From Cadophora sp. MPI-SDFR-AT-0126 (Eukaryota; Ascomycota; Leotiomycetes; Helotiales; Ploettnerulaceae): DNA of 64,000 nt. Position numbers and translations under genes: made by a program. The notes below the pieces were generated by a model. The model was not told where the DNA came from, did not search any database, and saw nothing but the letters and a program-made list of their open reading frames with translations. Location of the stretch: NCBI GenBank assembly GCA_020747065.1, contig JAGMVK010000006.1, positions 434,001 to 498,000 of the forward strand. The letters are read 5' to 3'. Below, one piece after another: positions 44,651-56,536 of the stretch; positions within the stretch are counted from its first letter, which is position 1, and every line of letters begins with the position of its first letter.

Positions 44651-47173
44651 TCAGGTAGGAGTGCTTGGAACCTGTTTAGGTGAGGGTTGACTCTGTTCGA
44701 CTTCGGACTCTGGAGAGTGTCGTGGAAATCTTCCTTCTTTCAGCATGGTACTTGTACAATGTCATTGAATTTTAGCGAGGACTCTCACCTAACAGCATGG
44801 AAGCAAGATTCCAGTACACCGCTTGACGCTTAATCACAAGTTCGAGCATTTGCCTGTTGATGTCATACGATGTTTTGTCGCCTGCGCATTTTGTCCTGAA
44901 ATTGATGGCAAACGGGCCGGGGATGGCGCAGACCAGGAACGGGGATGCCATGGCCATGAAATCGGGAGACCAAAGTTTTACGGCTCGGAGTACTTCGTCG
45001 CTATATCGAGTACAGCCATGCGTAGCAGATTCGTAGGAGCATGATGAATGCGGAGAGTCGCTTGAAGTACTACTGCTTGACATCGCAGTTTGCACATCTC
45101 GTGCCTGTGCGGTGTGCAAAAGAATGGTCGTGAATATATTGGCACTGGGTAGTAGTAAAATTAGTAAGTGTCTCGTAATCGAGGCTCAGTGATATACTTT
45201 TGTAGCATCATGTGGGTTCCAATGATATAATTGCCCGACGAGAAGTTCGTGTCGTCGAAGGTTATGTTAGCGGGTGAGATGCCGAATCTCGACGGAAGAC
45301 TAAGAGCACAGCAATTAACCGTTGACTGGAAGTTTTCCAGCAAATCTATATTGGTTTCCCGGTTCTCAAACATCTGTTGAGCCTGTCTCATGAGACAATT
45401 ACTGATGAGGTACCAAGCCCACTCATTTTGATTGGGGCTCTCTTTCAAGCTTCGCCAAACTTCGAATGGCTTTCGAGATGCAAGTGGTGCTGACTGAACA
45501 GGCTTCATTCCAAACCAAGCTTCATCAGACACTGGAAGATGGACATCGATGCGAGACAAATCGATCACGGAGGGTTGGCAAGCGATTGTAGATGAAAAAG
45601 TATCCACTTCCCAGCAAGCCCACCACGCTCTTCGTTTTTCTTCCATGTCAGCCCAGTCCTCGGCGTTCGTTTGAATTTCTTCCTCAAATCTCGTCACCGC
45701 AATATCTGCATCGGTTCTATGGAGCGACAAAGTGTAAGCCATTCGACAACAAATACTCGCCGAAATCAGCCCTTTGAAGTCGTGGCCAGACGACAATTGG
45801 TAGAATGCCAGCAGAATGCTACCCTGCAGGATTTTCAGGGTGACAGCTCCATCTTGGCTCTGTCGCCAATGATCGAAGAGAGCCTGCGAATTTTTGGCAA
45901 ATTGTGCGCCTCGACTCTTCGGTTCGGTGCCAGAAAACTCGGGTAGAGAGGAAAAGCGTGCGGAAAGAGCGAACATCCCGTTTAATATGAAGGCGGTGGG
46001 AAGATCTAGTTCCTGCTGACCTCCAAAGCAATGCCGAATCTTGTCAAGCTCGGCACATAACCTTGGGCGGTGGAAGAGTGGGAGGAAGCATTGTATATGG
46101 CTAAAGAACAGATCCAGTCTGATCCAGTCAGTGAGTAACATGTCAAATGTAGACATCGCTTACAAATGTCCTGCATGCTCGGCAGGAAGTTTGATTGTGA
46201 ATATAGAATCTTTCGCCGCCGGGTCTGCATCGATGCGGTTAAGAGGCTTGTCGTTGGTAGTGTGGGAAGATTGCCATCCAAGATCCATCAATCCGTCGGG
46301 CAATTCATATTGACGTGCTTGGCTGTTGGTGTTCAAAGCACTTTGCAATTCCTCGGTGGATGATTGGTCAAGCACACCTTCCATGACAAAATGTTGTTGT
46401 GGCTGGTTGTTCCCCGAGAAAAGTTGGTTATCCCGATTCTGAGAAGCGTCACGGGACGATGATTCATGACCAATGCGTTGTGCTGCAGTGAAATCATTGT
46501 CGAATTCTCCAGATTCGTGCCCAATGATTGGCCATGAAGTGTCCAGGAAGCTTGTAAGCGGTGTGTCGAAGGAAACTTCGAAAAGCAATTGTTGATTGTT
46601 CAGATCCGAGCCTTGAATTATTTGTTGCCATTGCGAGGTCGACATCTGATCCAGTTGAGTAGGCGCAGCCTCGGATCCTCGAATCGCTGGAGATGAGCCT
46701 GCCGGGCCTCGTTCAAGAGACCTTGATAGTAAATGGTCTACGGCATCCGATTTTAGAAGCTCCGCCAGTCGACCTTGATTTTGCTGTGAGGTTCTGTTCT
46801 TCAAGTTCCAGGGGGGAAGGGCCGGGAAATCTTACGGAGTTTCTCATCATCAAGTCTATTCGCGGGCGGAACGGACGACCTCCGGCGTTCAATCCGGCGC
46901 GTGGGTTGTTTCCGGTGAGTTGGAAAGACGCATTTTGAACCCGTTCTGGCACACAAGGAGCAAGTAGGTGGTCGCATGTCGCCTTGGAGAAAGACGAAGT
47001 TTAGTCAAGCTTCTACGAGACTAGGGATGGGTTTCAAACATTTTGTCTTCTTTCTGTTGGAATAAATCAGTAGGCTACATAAGATAGATTGAGGGCTATC
47101 CGGAACCCTACCTTTTACATTCCTCGCACGCCCGCGAGCTGATCGGCATTTCGGGGGAAGGTCCTTCTACCAT
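44651..47173 (-). CDS. Zn2Cys6 transcription factor of the catabolic cluster (~731 aa)
   Basis: Seven exons: 47173-47112, 47053-47040 (14 nt), 46982-46836, 46773-46164, 46118-45198, 45144-44789 and 44736-44651; phases close over 732 codons. The first three exons assemble the zinc cluster, CEECKRKKTKCD then MRPPTCSLCARTGSKCVFP, with Cys near 16, 19, 26, 33, 36 and 43. A linker follows (DDEKLRRLAELLKSDAVDHL), then the fungal-TF domain (LLDLFFSHIQCFLPLFHRP, GLISASICCRMAYTLSLHR, EEKRRAWWACWEVDTF). The micro-exon donor is a weak GTTTGA, and the last intron and exon were set by phase and a reasonable stop, so the C-terminal end is the least certain part. By position it is the likely regulator of the aromatic cluster. 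Confidence 0.82.
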
Positions 47174-49423
47174 TTTAATGTGTATCGAATAGGACCTTAA
47201 GGCCACTTGAAGACGTCTGGCTGAACGTGTGTATCCAGATGGTATATTGAATGTTAGATGGACTAAAAATGACCGAAATCAAACATCAACCTCAGAAAAG
47301 GCCTCTAAATGTGGGGTAATAAGTTGTGTGAAATCAATTCTCCGCACATGTGGGTGTAAGTGCGGGGGTGATTTCCTCACGGACCTTAGAGCGAGGATGC
47401 TTTATCAGCCGGTCAGCCGACCGAGGTCAAATAGGATTCTCAGGTCGAATACCCAGTTCATCTAAATGACTCGCTTCCTGCACAGATGGACTTGGTTGTT
47501 TAGTAATCATCTAATGGATCAATAAAATAGGTTCAAATCGAGACAAGACTCGAGGCATTGTACAAACAGGTGAGTTTCTTTATGAATTGAATCACGAAGT
47601 TCTATTGTGAGAAGGCTTCTACTTATGTAGAGCTCCAACTCAAAGGGAACCCAAAGATTCAACAGCATCGAGCCACGTGACTAAGGCTTAATGACCCGCA
47701 TATGCCTCATACTATGGTGGCGCGATGGACAACACAGGCCTTTGACGTTGCACAACTCCTGCGAGAATCTCGAACAGGAGCGCTATGGGCATTTTTTGGG
47801 TTGAGCTTGGCACAACCATCGGAAAATCGAGAAAATAGAAAATTGGCGCCGAGAACGAGTCGAGCAACGAGAATTCTCGCTTAAAAGTGGCACGTATCCT
47901 TCAGGAAAGCAAAAGGCCACGCGGTTATACTTTCTTTGAGAGACGACGGCCGGATTCATAATGATGAGTATGGTTCCGAGTCAAGATTCTTTTTGGAAAC
48001 GATAGATATATCTGGGCACAAGTTTTTTTGAATGGTGCCAAATTTCTTCCTGAGGACCGAACGTCTGGAAAGTGTAAAGAGGTTATTGAGGTTGTCAGAC
48101 GGTCAACCAAGGAACTCAGACAATCCTAACCATTACTTAAAGTTTTAGCTGGGATACATAAACCATTCATGTAGAGACAAAACCGGCTGTGGGTTATGCA
48201 CGCCTCGCGAGATTGATAGATGTTCATGCCAGCAACTATGGAAAAAGCGTGAGATATCTCGAGGTACAGGAAGAGATGTGTCCGAACGGCTGGCTGTTAT
48301 CAAGGAGAATCTTTCCCAAGAATGTATTATTCAGGAGCTCAGGAGACCTTGAACCGGACATTCAGATGCACATAGACCCTACGTTCCTATTCGGGAGCTT
48401 CATCATTCTATCACGTGATATCACCACAGACGATGGTAAGACGCTGTCCCTGTCACGCAATCTATGGAAATGAAAATTTAAACATTCAGGAGCACCAAAT
48501 GAACAAGAAGGACTCGCTTTTCAAGTCGACAACCTTCGCGATTAGTGTCACACGTGACATATAAAGGGGTTCCATTCAGGGGTCAAATTGGCTGCATGAC
48601 GTCGAGTCGAGACCACTGGGCAAGCCTTGACAACCAAACAAAAGTAGGAAAATACATGAGATAAAACACCAAAGCACCCCTTACCCCCCGTAAACCCTCA
48701 GGCGTGTCGGATTGTGAGTACAGCAAATAGCAAGTCGCGTAAGAAGGACGAAGACATAAACGCGAACACATCTATTTATCCTTTCGAGACGAGACTTTTC
48801 GTGAGACTTCCGCGTTCCAGACCAGTATTCGCTTCTCAGCGTGCCCGATCTTGCTTTATAGTAGACAGTAACAGAATATTATTACACAAATAGACAAATG
48901 CAAAGAGACAGAAAGGAAAGAAATGAAAAGAATGAATATTGACTGAATCGTATTGTGCATGATGATCATTCTGCTCGGTCATCTTGATTTTAGAAGCAGC
49001 ATTCACATCATCAGCCAGCTGCCAAGACCATTGCACGCTAACCCATATTCGACTGGCGTGCGAACTTCACTTCACGCTCCAACTTCATCTCCATTTCCCA
49101 TCCCCATTCCACGACCACCACCCTCGACGACGACGACAACAACTTCCTCTTCGTCTTCACGATAACCTCGACGCAGGAACATCACCAAACTTACATTCAT
49201 AGCCCTTCCGACCACTGCGCATCCCTTGCTTTTCGCCGTAGAACCTCAGCGCAAGAATCCAGATCTGTCCCTCGAGGAGGAGGTCGCGTGTACCCCCTTT
49301 GCGCCTCTGCGCGTACCCCATCATCAACGTCTCTACACACATGCATGCAGTCGCTCGCTGATACTGATACGGGAGATGTTGGTTGGCCGCAGGTGGAAGC
49401 GGTAGATCGACCATTCTGTCACG
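47174..49423. other. 2.25 kb gene-free region upstream of SET1 and the regulator
   Basis: No supported gene. A CGG-TCAG-CCG palindrome at 47410-47419 lies about 240 bp before the regulator's start. A CACGTG box and a TATAAAGG element at about 48551-48567 resemble a promoter but lead into no recognisable gene. The 300 bp before SET1 are C/A-rich and probably its leader. Confidence 0.4.
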
Positions 49424-52400
49424 ATGTCTCGTGCTCCTGGTGCGAGCTTCGCACAGTTCTTCCCTACTGCTCCGCGCGCAGCCAAAGACAAGGCCAAAGA
49501 GAGAGAGAAAGTCAAGATATTCAGTCAGGATTCCCCTCTGACTCGCCCTGTTGCTGACGCGAAGGCGGCGGTCCTTCCAAATGTCCGCATCGACGACGCC
49601 GCTCTTTCTCGATCCGGCGAGAGCGGCGTTCTTACTGCAGATATTGCAGCTCCCCTCCTCGATGAAGGTGACTTGCTCAATGGTGTTGGGTCTGCGAGTT
49701 CACATTCGAGCACGGTGTCATCTGTCTTCAGCTCCGCTGCTCAGCAGAACAATTTGTCGGCATCCAGCAATCACCATATCAATACCACACCTATGACGAA
49801 CGTCGATTCTTCTCCAAGTCGCGGCGCGAGTCCATACCAAAGCAAGTTTGCCATCGCAGGCTCGGTTTCAACTGGTTTCCCCAGCGAGAAATATCACACA
49901 CCTCAGAATGATGTCCCGCCACCACAAAGTACTGCGAAGGCAGATACACCTCCCGCAGACCCGCGTGTCTATGCTCGCGACCCGAACAGAAGTGTGAAGG
50001 GCTCCGTCATCGTCTACGACCCTCTGCTCGACAAAAAGCTGCATGCGAAAGACATGAAGAAGGCGAAACCCATATACAAGGATATTGGCTTAGTACGTAT
50101 AACATAATCTGCTGCGGGGAGCGTCATCTTACTTGTGTGAATGTTTGGCTAATGAAAGGCTTTGCAGGAAGAAGATGACGCTCCCCCAGCGGATCCACGA
50201 TTGGCAAAAAGAGGTGGAAAGTTGGATTACATCAATGTTGATTTCCACAATCCGCAATCTCGACTACGACATGCGCCGTACCTTCTTAGGCCCTATGCAT
50301 ACGACCCCAAGACATCTCTTGGCCCTGGTCCGCCAACCCAAGTCGTTGTTACTGGGTTTGACCCTTTGCACAACTTTGCAAGCGTTTCTGCCATATTTTC
50401 AAGTTTTGGAGAGATCGCAGAGAGCAGCAACAAGCTCCACCCGGAAACTGGCAGTTGCTTAGGATTCGCAACATTCCGTTACCGCGACTCGAGAATCATC
50501 AAAGGTGGTCGGTTTGTTTCTGCCATTGAGGCTGCGAAGCTTGCTGTGCGCAAGGGATCGAGCATGCGGATTGGGTCAAGCAATGTCAAGGTTGACTTTG
50601 ATCCGGAAGGCAACAAGAGCAGACGGATGATGGAAAATCTGTTGATGGCCCCCAAGCCTGAACCAACCCCACAGACTGCCAAACCAGTCCCTACACCGGC
50701 ATCGAAGCCAGCAGATGCTGCGAAATTCTCTGGCCCTCCCCCGACTGCCCCCAAGGGCCCGGCATCCTCAAGACCAATCTTTCGCCCGCCAATTCAATCA
50801 ATCTCCCCAGCAGTGCTACTTCCCCCTACAAAGCCGAAGCCAATCCGAGTTATGCCAAGTGCTGAACCAGTATCCGAGCAACTGAAGCATCAACCATATA
50901 TCTTCGTATCCGGGGAGTCTGTGCCGTGCATGAATACCACTCCACCCCATATGTTGAAGCGCATGAGGCATTTCAACCCGGAGGATGTCAAGATGGACTC
51001 TCTTGGATACTACATCATATTTCCAAATAGCGACTATGGGAGACACGACTGCGAGCGTTGCTGCAGAACACTCGACCGTACGCTTATGTTCAATTATACC
51101 ATGATCATGCAGCCATTCTTATATGGAAGTTCTCGATCCCGGTCAGAGGCTCATCGTGCTTCGCAGATGAGTCGCAAGCGCAGTAGAAGCCCAACTGTGA
51201 AGGACAACGATGAGTGGGAGAAGCAAGCCGAACTGGCTCGTATAAGAGAAGAAGCAGCGGATGTGGAAGTTGAGAGAAAGGAGCGCGCAATGAATTTTGA
51301 TCCTGCCAGGGAGGCTATCGAGGTCATCCGAAAACAACTCAAAGCCCAGCTACTGAAGAACATTCGGGAAAAGACTGCTGCTCAAGTGATACACGACTAC
51401 TTAGACCCTGCCAATCATACTGCCAAGCGAAGAAAGTACGGCATTGATGATCCTAAAGATATGAAGATGCAACTCATCTACGAGGATGATGAGAGAGAAG
51501 ATAGTCCTGGGGTTGGAACGCCAAATTCACGAAATGAAGGCTCAGATCGCCGTGCCATGGGACCTGGCCGCCTTAACGTCGCGTCGATGCCTCGCATTCG
51601 AAAGATCAAAAATGGTACAAAATCTGCTGTTGGTTTCCAAGACGCATACCTCGACAGAGCACGACCAAAGCGTCAGAAGGAGAAGGCACAATATAGACCT
51701 CTTGCATCTTTCTACCTTGAGAGTAGTCCAGAATCTGAAGATGATGGCCGTCTCCGAGCTCAAGGAACCGAGGAGCCTGATTCTCGACCCCGAAGCAGAA
51801 TGACATCCGAAGAAGACGATTCTTATGATGTTTTCCAACGATCGCGAGAAGCGAGAGCTGTTGATGACGACTCCATGAGTGAGGCTAGCTTCGTTATTGG
51901 AGATAATGCCCCATCAAAGAAGCGAAAACTTGACCTGCAGGTAGAGGCTGCCCTGAAGCGCCAGAAGAAGAGCGACGAGGAACTGTTTGGAGTTGCCAAG
52001 GAAAAGATTAACGAGGCATTCCCGCTGTCAGCCAGCACTGTTGATGAGGAGATGCCGGATGTTGATACTGTACTTGGTAACGAGCTCGATGCCCAAGCCG
52101 CTCTCGCTGAAGGTAGGAGAAAGCTTGCTGCCAAGAAAAAGAAGAAGTCCAAGAGACAAATCTTCGAGGAGCGCGAAGCACTCAAGAGAGAGCAGGAGGG
52201 TGTCTACCTGGATACATTCGACCGCCAACATAGCGAAAGTCCAGACGACGATGAAGAGTATGTCACAGAGACAGCTCCAGTTGAGACTACAGTCGAATGG
52301 GGCATGTCTGCTGAGATTCCTCGACCCACCGTTGATGATGATTTCAACACTATTCTCGACCTCGACGGCCTTCAGAATCTCATCAAGGATGACGAGGACA

Positions 52401-53356
52401 TTCCAGCTGCTACCGCCATAATCAAGTCTAGTGGCACTCCAAAGCAGGGCTGGGCAAAGCCGTGGGCTTGGAAACAGAAAGACATTAAGGCGCTCAATCG
52501 CGACGACTACAGAGGCTTGGTTACCACCGATACCACGATTACAGGCTATTATGTCCCCAACCCATCCGGCTGTGCTCGTACCGAAGCAACGAAGAAGATT
52601 CTCAACGCCGAGAAATCCAAATATCTTCCCCATCATATTCAGATCTTGAAGAAACGACAGGAACGCGAAGCTCTTGCCTCTCGAACTGGCCGAGACTCTG
52701 CTGCTGATGTAGCACAAGCTGCCAAGATTGCCTCGGAGAAGACAGCAACGAAGGGAAATTCTCGAGCCAATCGACTCAGTCAACGTGCGTTTGCCGCTGA
52801 TCTCGACCGCCAGAAGAAGTCTCTAGGAACGGACGTGGATAACGTTCTCAGCTTCAATCAATTGAAGAAGCGAAAGAAGCTTGTCAAATTTGAGCGATCG
52901 GCTATCCACAACTGGGGTCTGTATGCCATGGAGGATATTGCTATGAATGACATGATCATCGAATACGTCGGCGAAAAAGTCAGACAGCAAGTTGCAGATC
53001 TTCGCGAGCATCGCTATCTCAAGAGTGGAATTGGAAGTAGTTACCTCTTCCGAATTGATGAGAACACCGTCGTCGATGCAACCAAGAAGGGTGGTATCGC
53101 TCGTTTCATCAATCACAGCTGTATGCCCAACTGCACAGCCAAGATCATCACGGTGGATAAGAGCAAAAGAATTGTTATCTACGCGCTGCGAGATATTGCT
53201 GAGAGTAAGTTTTCTTCTACCACCTGCATCTTTCTAAGCTAATGTATCTCAGACGAGGAACTCACCTACGATTACAAATTCGAACGTGAGATAGGAAGCA
53301 CAGATCGTATTCCCTGCCTCTGCGGTACAGCAGCGTGTAAAGGATTTCTCAATTAA
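49424..53356 (+). CDS. set1: Histone H3 lysine-4 methyltransferase SET1, COMPASS subunit (~1269 aa)
   Basis: Three exons: 49424-50092, 50168-53204 and 53253-53356. Order of parts: disordered N-terminus ([17 protein letters not shown]); RRM from about 281 to 365 ([31 protein letters not shown]); the second Set1-associated RRM-like domain ([33 protein letters not shown]); a charged middle with coiled-coil and acidic stretches; N-SET ([48 protein letters not shown]); SET ([34 protein letters not shown]); and post-SET in the last exon ([13 protein letters not shown]). It mono-, di- and trimethylates H3K4 at active genes. Catalytic motifs are intact and the length is usual for filamentous fungi. 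Confidence 0.97.
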
Positions 53357-54858
53357 TACCGCCTCTTCATTCTCATTTGTCCCTGTTATTCTGCACGCCC
53401 AAACAGGACCCTCTTCCGCGAGGGCGATCCTCATTTTTCAGAAAGGAGTTGAGTTCTTTTTGCCGCCACGCATGCTATATTCTCGCCTTGTTGGTTTCCC
53501 AGGTCATTTTATTTTCTGCATGCATGCATACAGGCTGGCGGGCTAGGTTGGTCTGGTCTGGATCGGCCATGGGCGGACTGAGTCGATTTACAAAATGTAC
53601 TCTTTCAACTGAGTTCTTTTTCTGGTGAGGCGAGGCGTTTGCGTTGGAGGGAGCCTTCCCTCCTTTTTGGTGGGATGGGTGGGATTTGCATGAGTTGAGA
53701 TGCGACGCGATGAGCTGCGATGATGGAGATGAATCGGGGCCAAATAATTGATTTGATCAGACGGTCGCTTCATCAGCGACCGTTTTTCACTGTGTGGTGT
53801 GTTGGTCTGTTGGTCGTTCTCGGTATTTCCCTGCGTGGGAGGAAGAGGCGAAATCAAGCACAGCGCAACACGACGTGCTACATCTTGTATGATAGGAGAG
53901 AAACCAAAAGAGAACAGAGAGTGCAGAAGCGGAGAAGTGGATGGACGGCTGGATGCCTATGTAGGGATAGTAATCGTGTTCTTTTTGGAGGGCGTTGAAG
54001 AGAGGAAGCGGGATGAAGCTGAGATGGAGTCGAATTGCGGATTTTGCGGTAATGTCTAAAGCTGGACAGGCATGCAAAACTGCAAACTGCACACACTGCA
54101 AACATAAAAGCAAGTAATTGAGCATGCATGCGAATGAGCAATAGAAGAACGAGAGTCTGACATTTTTTGTGCTTTGAGTGACTTTGAGTGACTTGGTGTG
54201 TGTTATTTTTATTGAATACAGGCTAGCAGGAGACGGCTAGTCCGTATCGTTGTCCAGATTGATGCGTCGAAACCGCACATTGGTCCATTTCGCTACTCGT
54301 AGAAAATGGAGCTCCCAATGTAGGAGGTCAAGGATAGTGAGGGAATCTGACTGCTCTCGGTCTGTTTCTCATGTTATGTGATGGTATTGAGTTGCGAGGG
54401 TTGCTTTCTTTTCTTTTGGAACTTTGTCTTGCTGAAGCCAGAAATAAGACCAAGTGAGTATTTTCACGCCGGTTGAGAGCTCTGACCCAACCCTATGTAT
54501 GCCGTCCTAGGATTGCAAGGGATACATCTCCCCACAAATGAATAGCGAACCGAGGATTTTGTTGACGTATTTCGCCCCGAGCTCAGACAATTCTGTGCCA
54601 AATCGTAACATGCCATAATTGGGTATCATAATAAGCTCTGCATCCCTTTTACCACTCTTCTCTATGCCACCCCTAAAGGCCCGAATATCACATGAAGTCT
54701 TCTGTCGGTCATGCACGATCCTTTCCTCGCTCTGCTCTCCCCCACCTAAAGTCGCTCTCCACTATCTCCTCAGACCTATCACTTCCCCACCTACCCAATC
54801 CCTCACTCTTCCTCGCTCCTCTTCCACCCGCCAATACCAACCAATCCTCAATCCTCAT
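53357..54858. other. 1.5 kb convergent intergenic region after SET1
   Basis: 3' flanks of SET1 and TRM112. No coding signal. It contains a sharp hairpin followed by a T-run (listed separately). Confidence 0.5.
53761..53787 (+). terminator. Perfect 9-bp hairpin followed by T5
   Basis: ACGGTCGCT (53761-53769), loop TCATC, AGCGACCGT (53775-53783), then a T-run (53783-53787). It looks exactly like an intrinsic terminator, or an RNA polymerase III stop after a stem-loop RNA end. In a fungal nuclear genome its role is unclear. The hairpin itself is certain; the function is a guess. Confidence 0.4.
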
Positions 54859-55386
54859 TCAAACCAAATGATTCGGCAGCAAGAAATTCGCAATCCCCTC
54901 CTTGATCTTATACTCGTGCCCACAGTTCGCGCATACGAGCCCACCCTCACTTATCTGAGTCTCGAGGAGGAGGGTGTGTAGCTCTGAGAAGAGTTTGGCG
55001 TCGGACTCGAGGGCTTCGGGCGTTGGTGGGGTTGGAGGGAGGGTGGGGAAGCCGAGCTATGGGGAGGAGAGGGAAGTTAGTATGCATGTCTTTTGGGAGC
55101 TTTGAGGTTCGAGGGTTGAGGTTTGAGGGCTGGGAGCTGGGAGCTTGGAGTTGGAAGGCGACAGAGGTGGAGGAGAGGGAAAAGGGGAAGGAATACAAAC
55201 CTCAGCAGCAGTAATAATCAGCGCATTCCAGTCCACTCTCGGCAGCACGTTCGTCAAAAGCTTTGGGTTCGGCTCGATGCTGTCTGATACTAGCTCGCAG
55301 TCCTTGGGGTGTAGGGGGAAGGACGCGCTGGTCGATTTGCAGGCTTTTACGGCGCAGGTGAGGAAGTTGAGGGTTAGGACTTTCAT
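54859..55386 (-). CDS. trm112: TRM112, methyltransferase activator subunit (~127 aa)
   Basis: Two exons: 55386-55201 and 55056-54859, with a 144-nt intron (donor GTTTGT, acceptor CCATAG; phase 0). The N-terminus is MKVLTLNFLTCAVKACKS, then FPLHPKDCELVSD and RVDWNALIITAAE. Exon 2 gives LGFPTLPPTPPTPEAL, LHTLLLETQISEGGLVCANC, and GHEYKIKEGIANFLLPNHLV. Trm112 is the zinc-binding partner that activates several methyltransferases acting on tRNA, 18S rRNA and eRF1. The four-Cys zinc site of yeast Trm112 appears reduced to Cys in the N-terminal TCAVKAC and the C-terminal CANC segments. Length is typical. Confidence 0.95.
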
Positions 55387-55984
55387 TTTTGCTGTGTGGT
55401 TGGGTGGAATACGGTGTGTGTTCGAGTTTGATTGATGGTTTGAGTGGGATGTAATGTTTGGAGGACGTCGGCGTGAGATTGTTGGTGGGGTGTCTGCTGT
55501 TCGTAGTAAGAGTTCGTGGTGTGCGTGTATAGTGGGGTTCTGCGAGGACGAGGTGGAAGTTAACTTTTTTGTGAAGGGAAAGTTTGCGGGGGCGATTAGA
55601 TTAGATTAGATCTTGGTCATGTGACTAAATCCATATTTTGACCCCTGAATTCCTTCGGCTGGAGTGGGACATGTAAACAAACCCCCGAGGACGCTAAAGT
55701 GAAGTTAAGATTCTGAACTATGGAGGATTGTTCCGGGGAAAAGCATTGTGATTGAATAAGCCAATTCGTGGCGCCGCTACCGAGGCCGGGCTTCTCAAGT
55801 TAGCAAGACTCCTTGCTCAGCTTCTTGGCTGCGATACACACAACATCGGACTGATTTCAGCCTCACCAGGCTCTGGACTGTGCAGTGCTTGATCCATCAC
55901 CCAAAGGCAAATGTGGTTGAAAAACTTTCGTGTCACTACTAAAGAGAAAGACAAATTCGACCTGGAGGCACCGCTTTGCCTAAA
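55387..55984. promoter_or_regulatory. Divergent region TRM112 / truncated HET gene
   Basis: 598 bp, non-coding. A short GATTA triplicate occurs at about 55595-55610. No TATA box assigned. Confidence 0.4.
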
Positions 55985-56536
55985 ATGGCTGCTTCAAGCC
56001 GCCCGAACAATATGCACGGTGTCATGGATTTGTCCTCATCGCTCCATGCCGTTTTGCAAAGCCAGATGACCTGCAGAATTCATGAAGATTGTGATGGAAG
56101 TTGCACAGGCGAACAGATCACCTTCAGCCCGATTCTTTCGCCTACTGCCAATGCCAGAATGACCATAGCTCCTCGTCCCAGAGAAGTTCCAGCCGGCTAT
56201 ATTCGTCAAAATGCAGAGTGGTTGGGACAGCAACAGTTGGAAGACTTCGTGTACAATGAGTTACCCGGTTCAACTCCGGTAATCCGGCTGTTGACTGTTA
56301 AACCCGCCGTGTTTCGAGATGAAGTTGTGGAATGTGATCTCGTGGACGCAGCACTTGAAGACAACCCTTCATATATCGCCTTATCCTATCACTGGGGCCC
56401 TCCAAACTTTGACCACACAATCATCGTCAATGGGAGACTTATCTCAATTACGAAGAGCCTTCATACCGAAAGGCGCACTGAGTTTGAAGTCTGTTCAATG
56501 ATTGTTGATTTGGGATCGATTCTGTCCGAGAGTTGA
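55985..56536 (+). pseudogene. Truncated HET-domain gene (183 codons)
   Basis: Opens at ATG 55985. The first 120 residues are unassigned (with CRIHEDCDGSCTGEQ). Then comes the beginning of a HET domain: NPSYIALSYHWGPPNFDHTI and VNGRLISITKSLHTE. Directly after the point where NL..AL..LR should follow, the frame diverges (RRTEFEVCSMIVDLG) and stops at 56536. No continuation (WIDAICINQ-type block) was found within the next kilobase in any frame. Either a deletion removed the rest, or an unrecognised short intron leads elsewhere. I favour a gene remnant. Confidence 0.6.

Noticed and set aside
47525..47560. T-loop-like GGTTCAAATC as a tRNA hint
   Set aside because: No matching acceptor, D-arm or anticodon stem could be built around it.
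48545..48600. CACGTG plus TATAAAGG as a promoter of an unseen gene
   Set aside because: No coding frame with any support follows on the plus strand before SET1.
52028..52783. 251-codon minus-strand open frame
   Set aside because: Antisense of the SET1 N-SET region.
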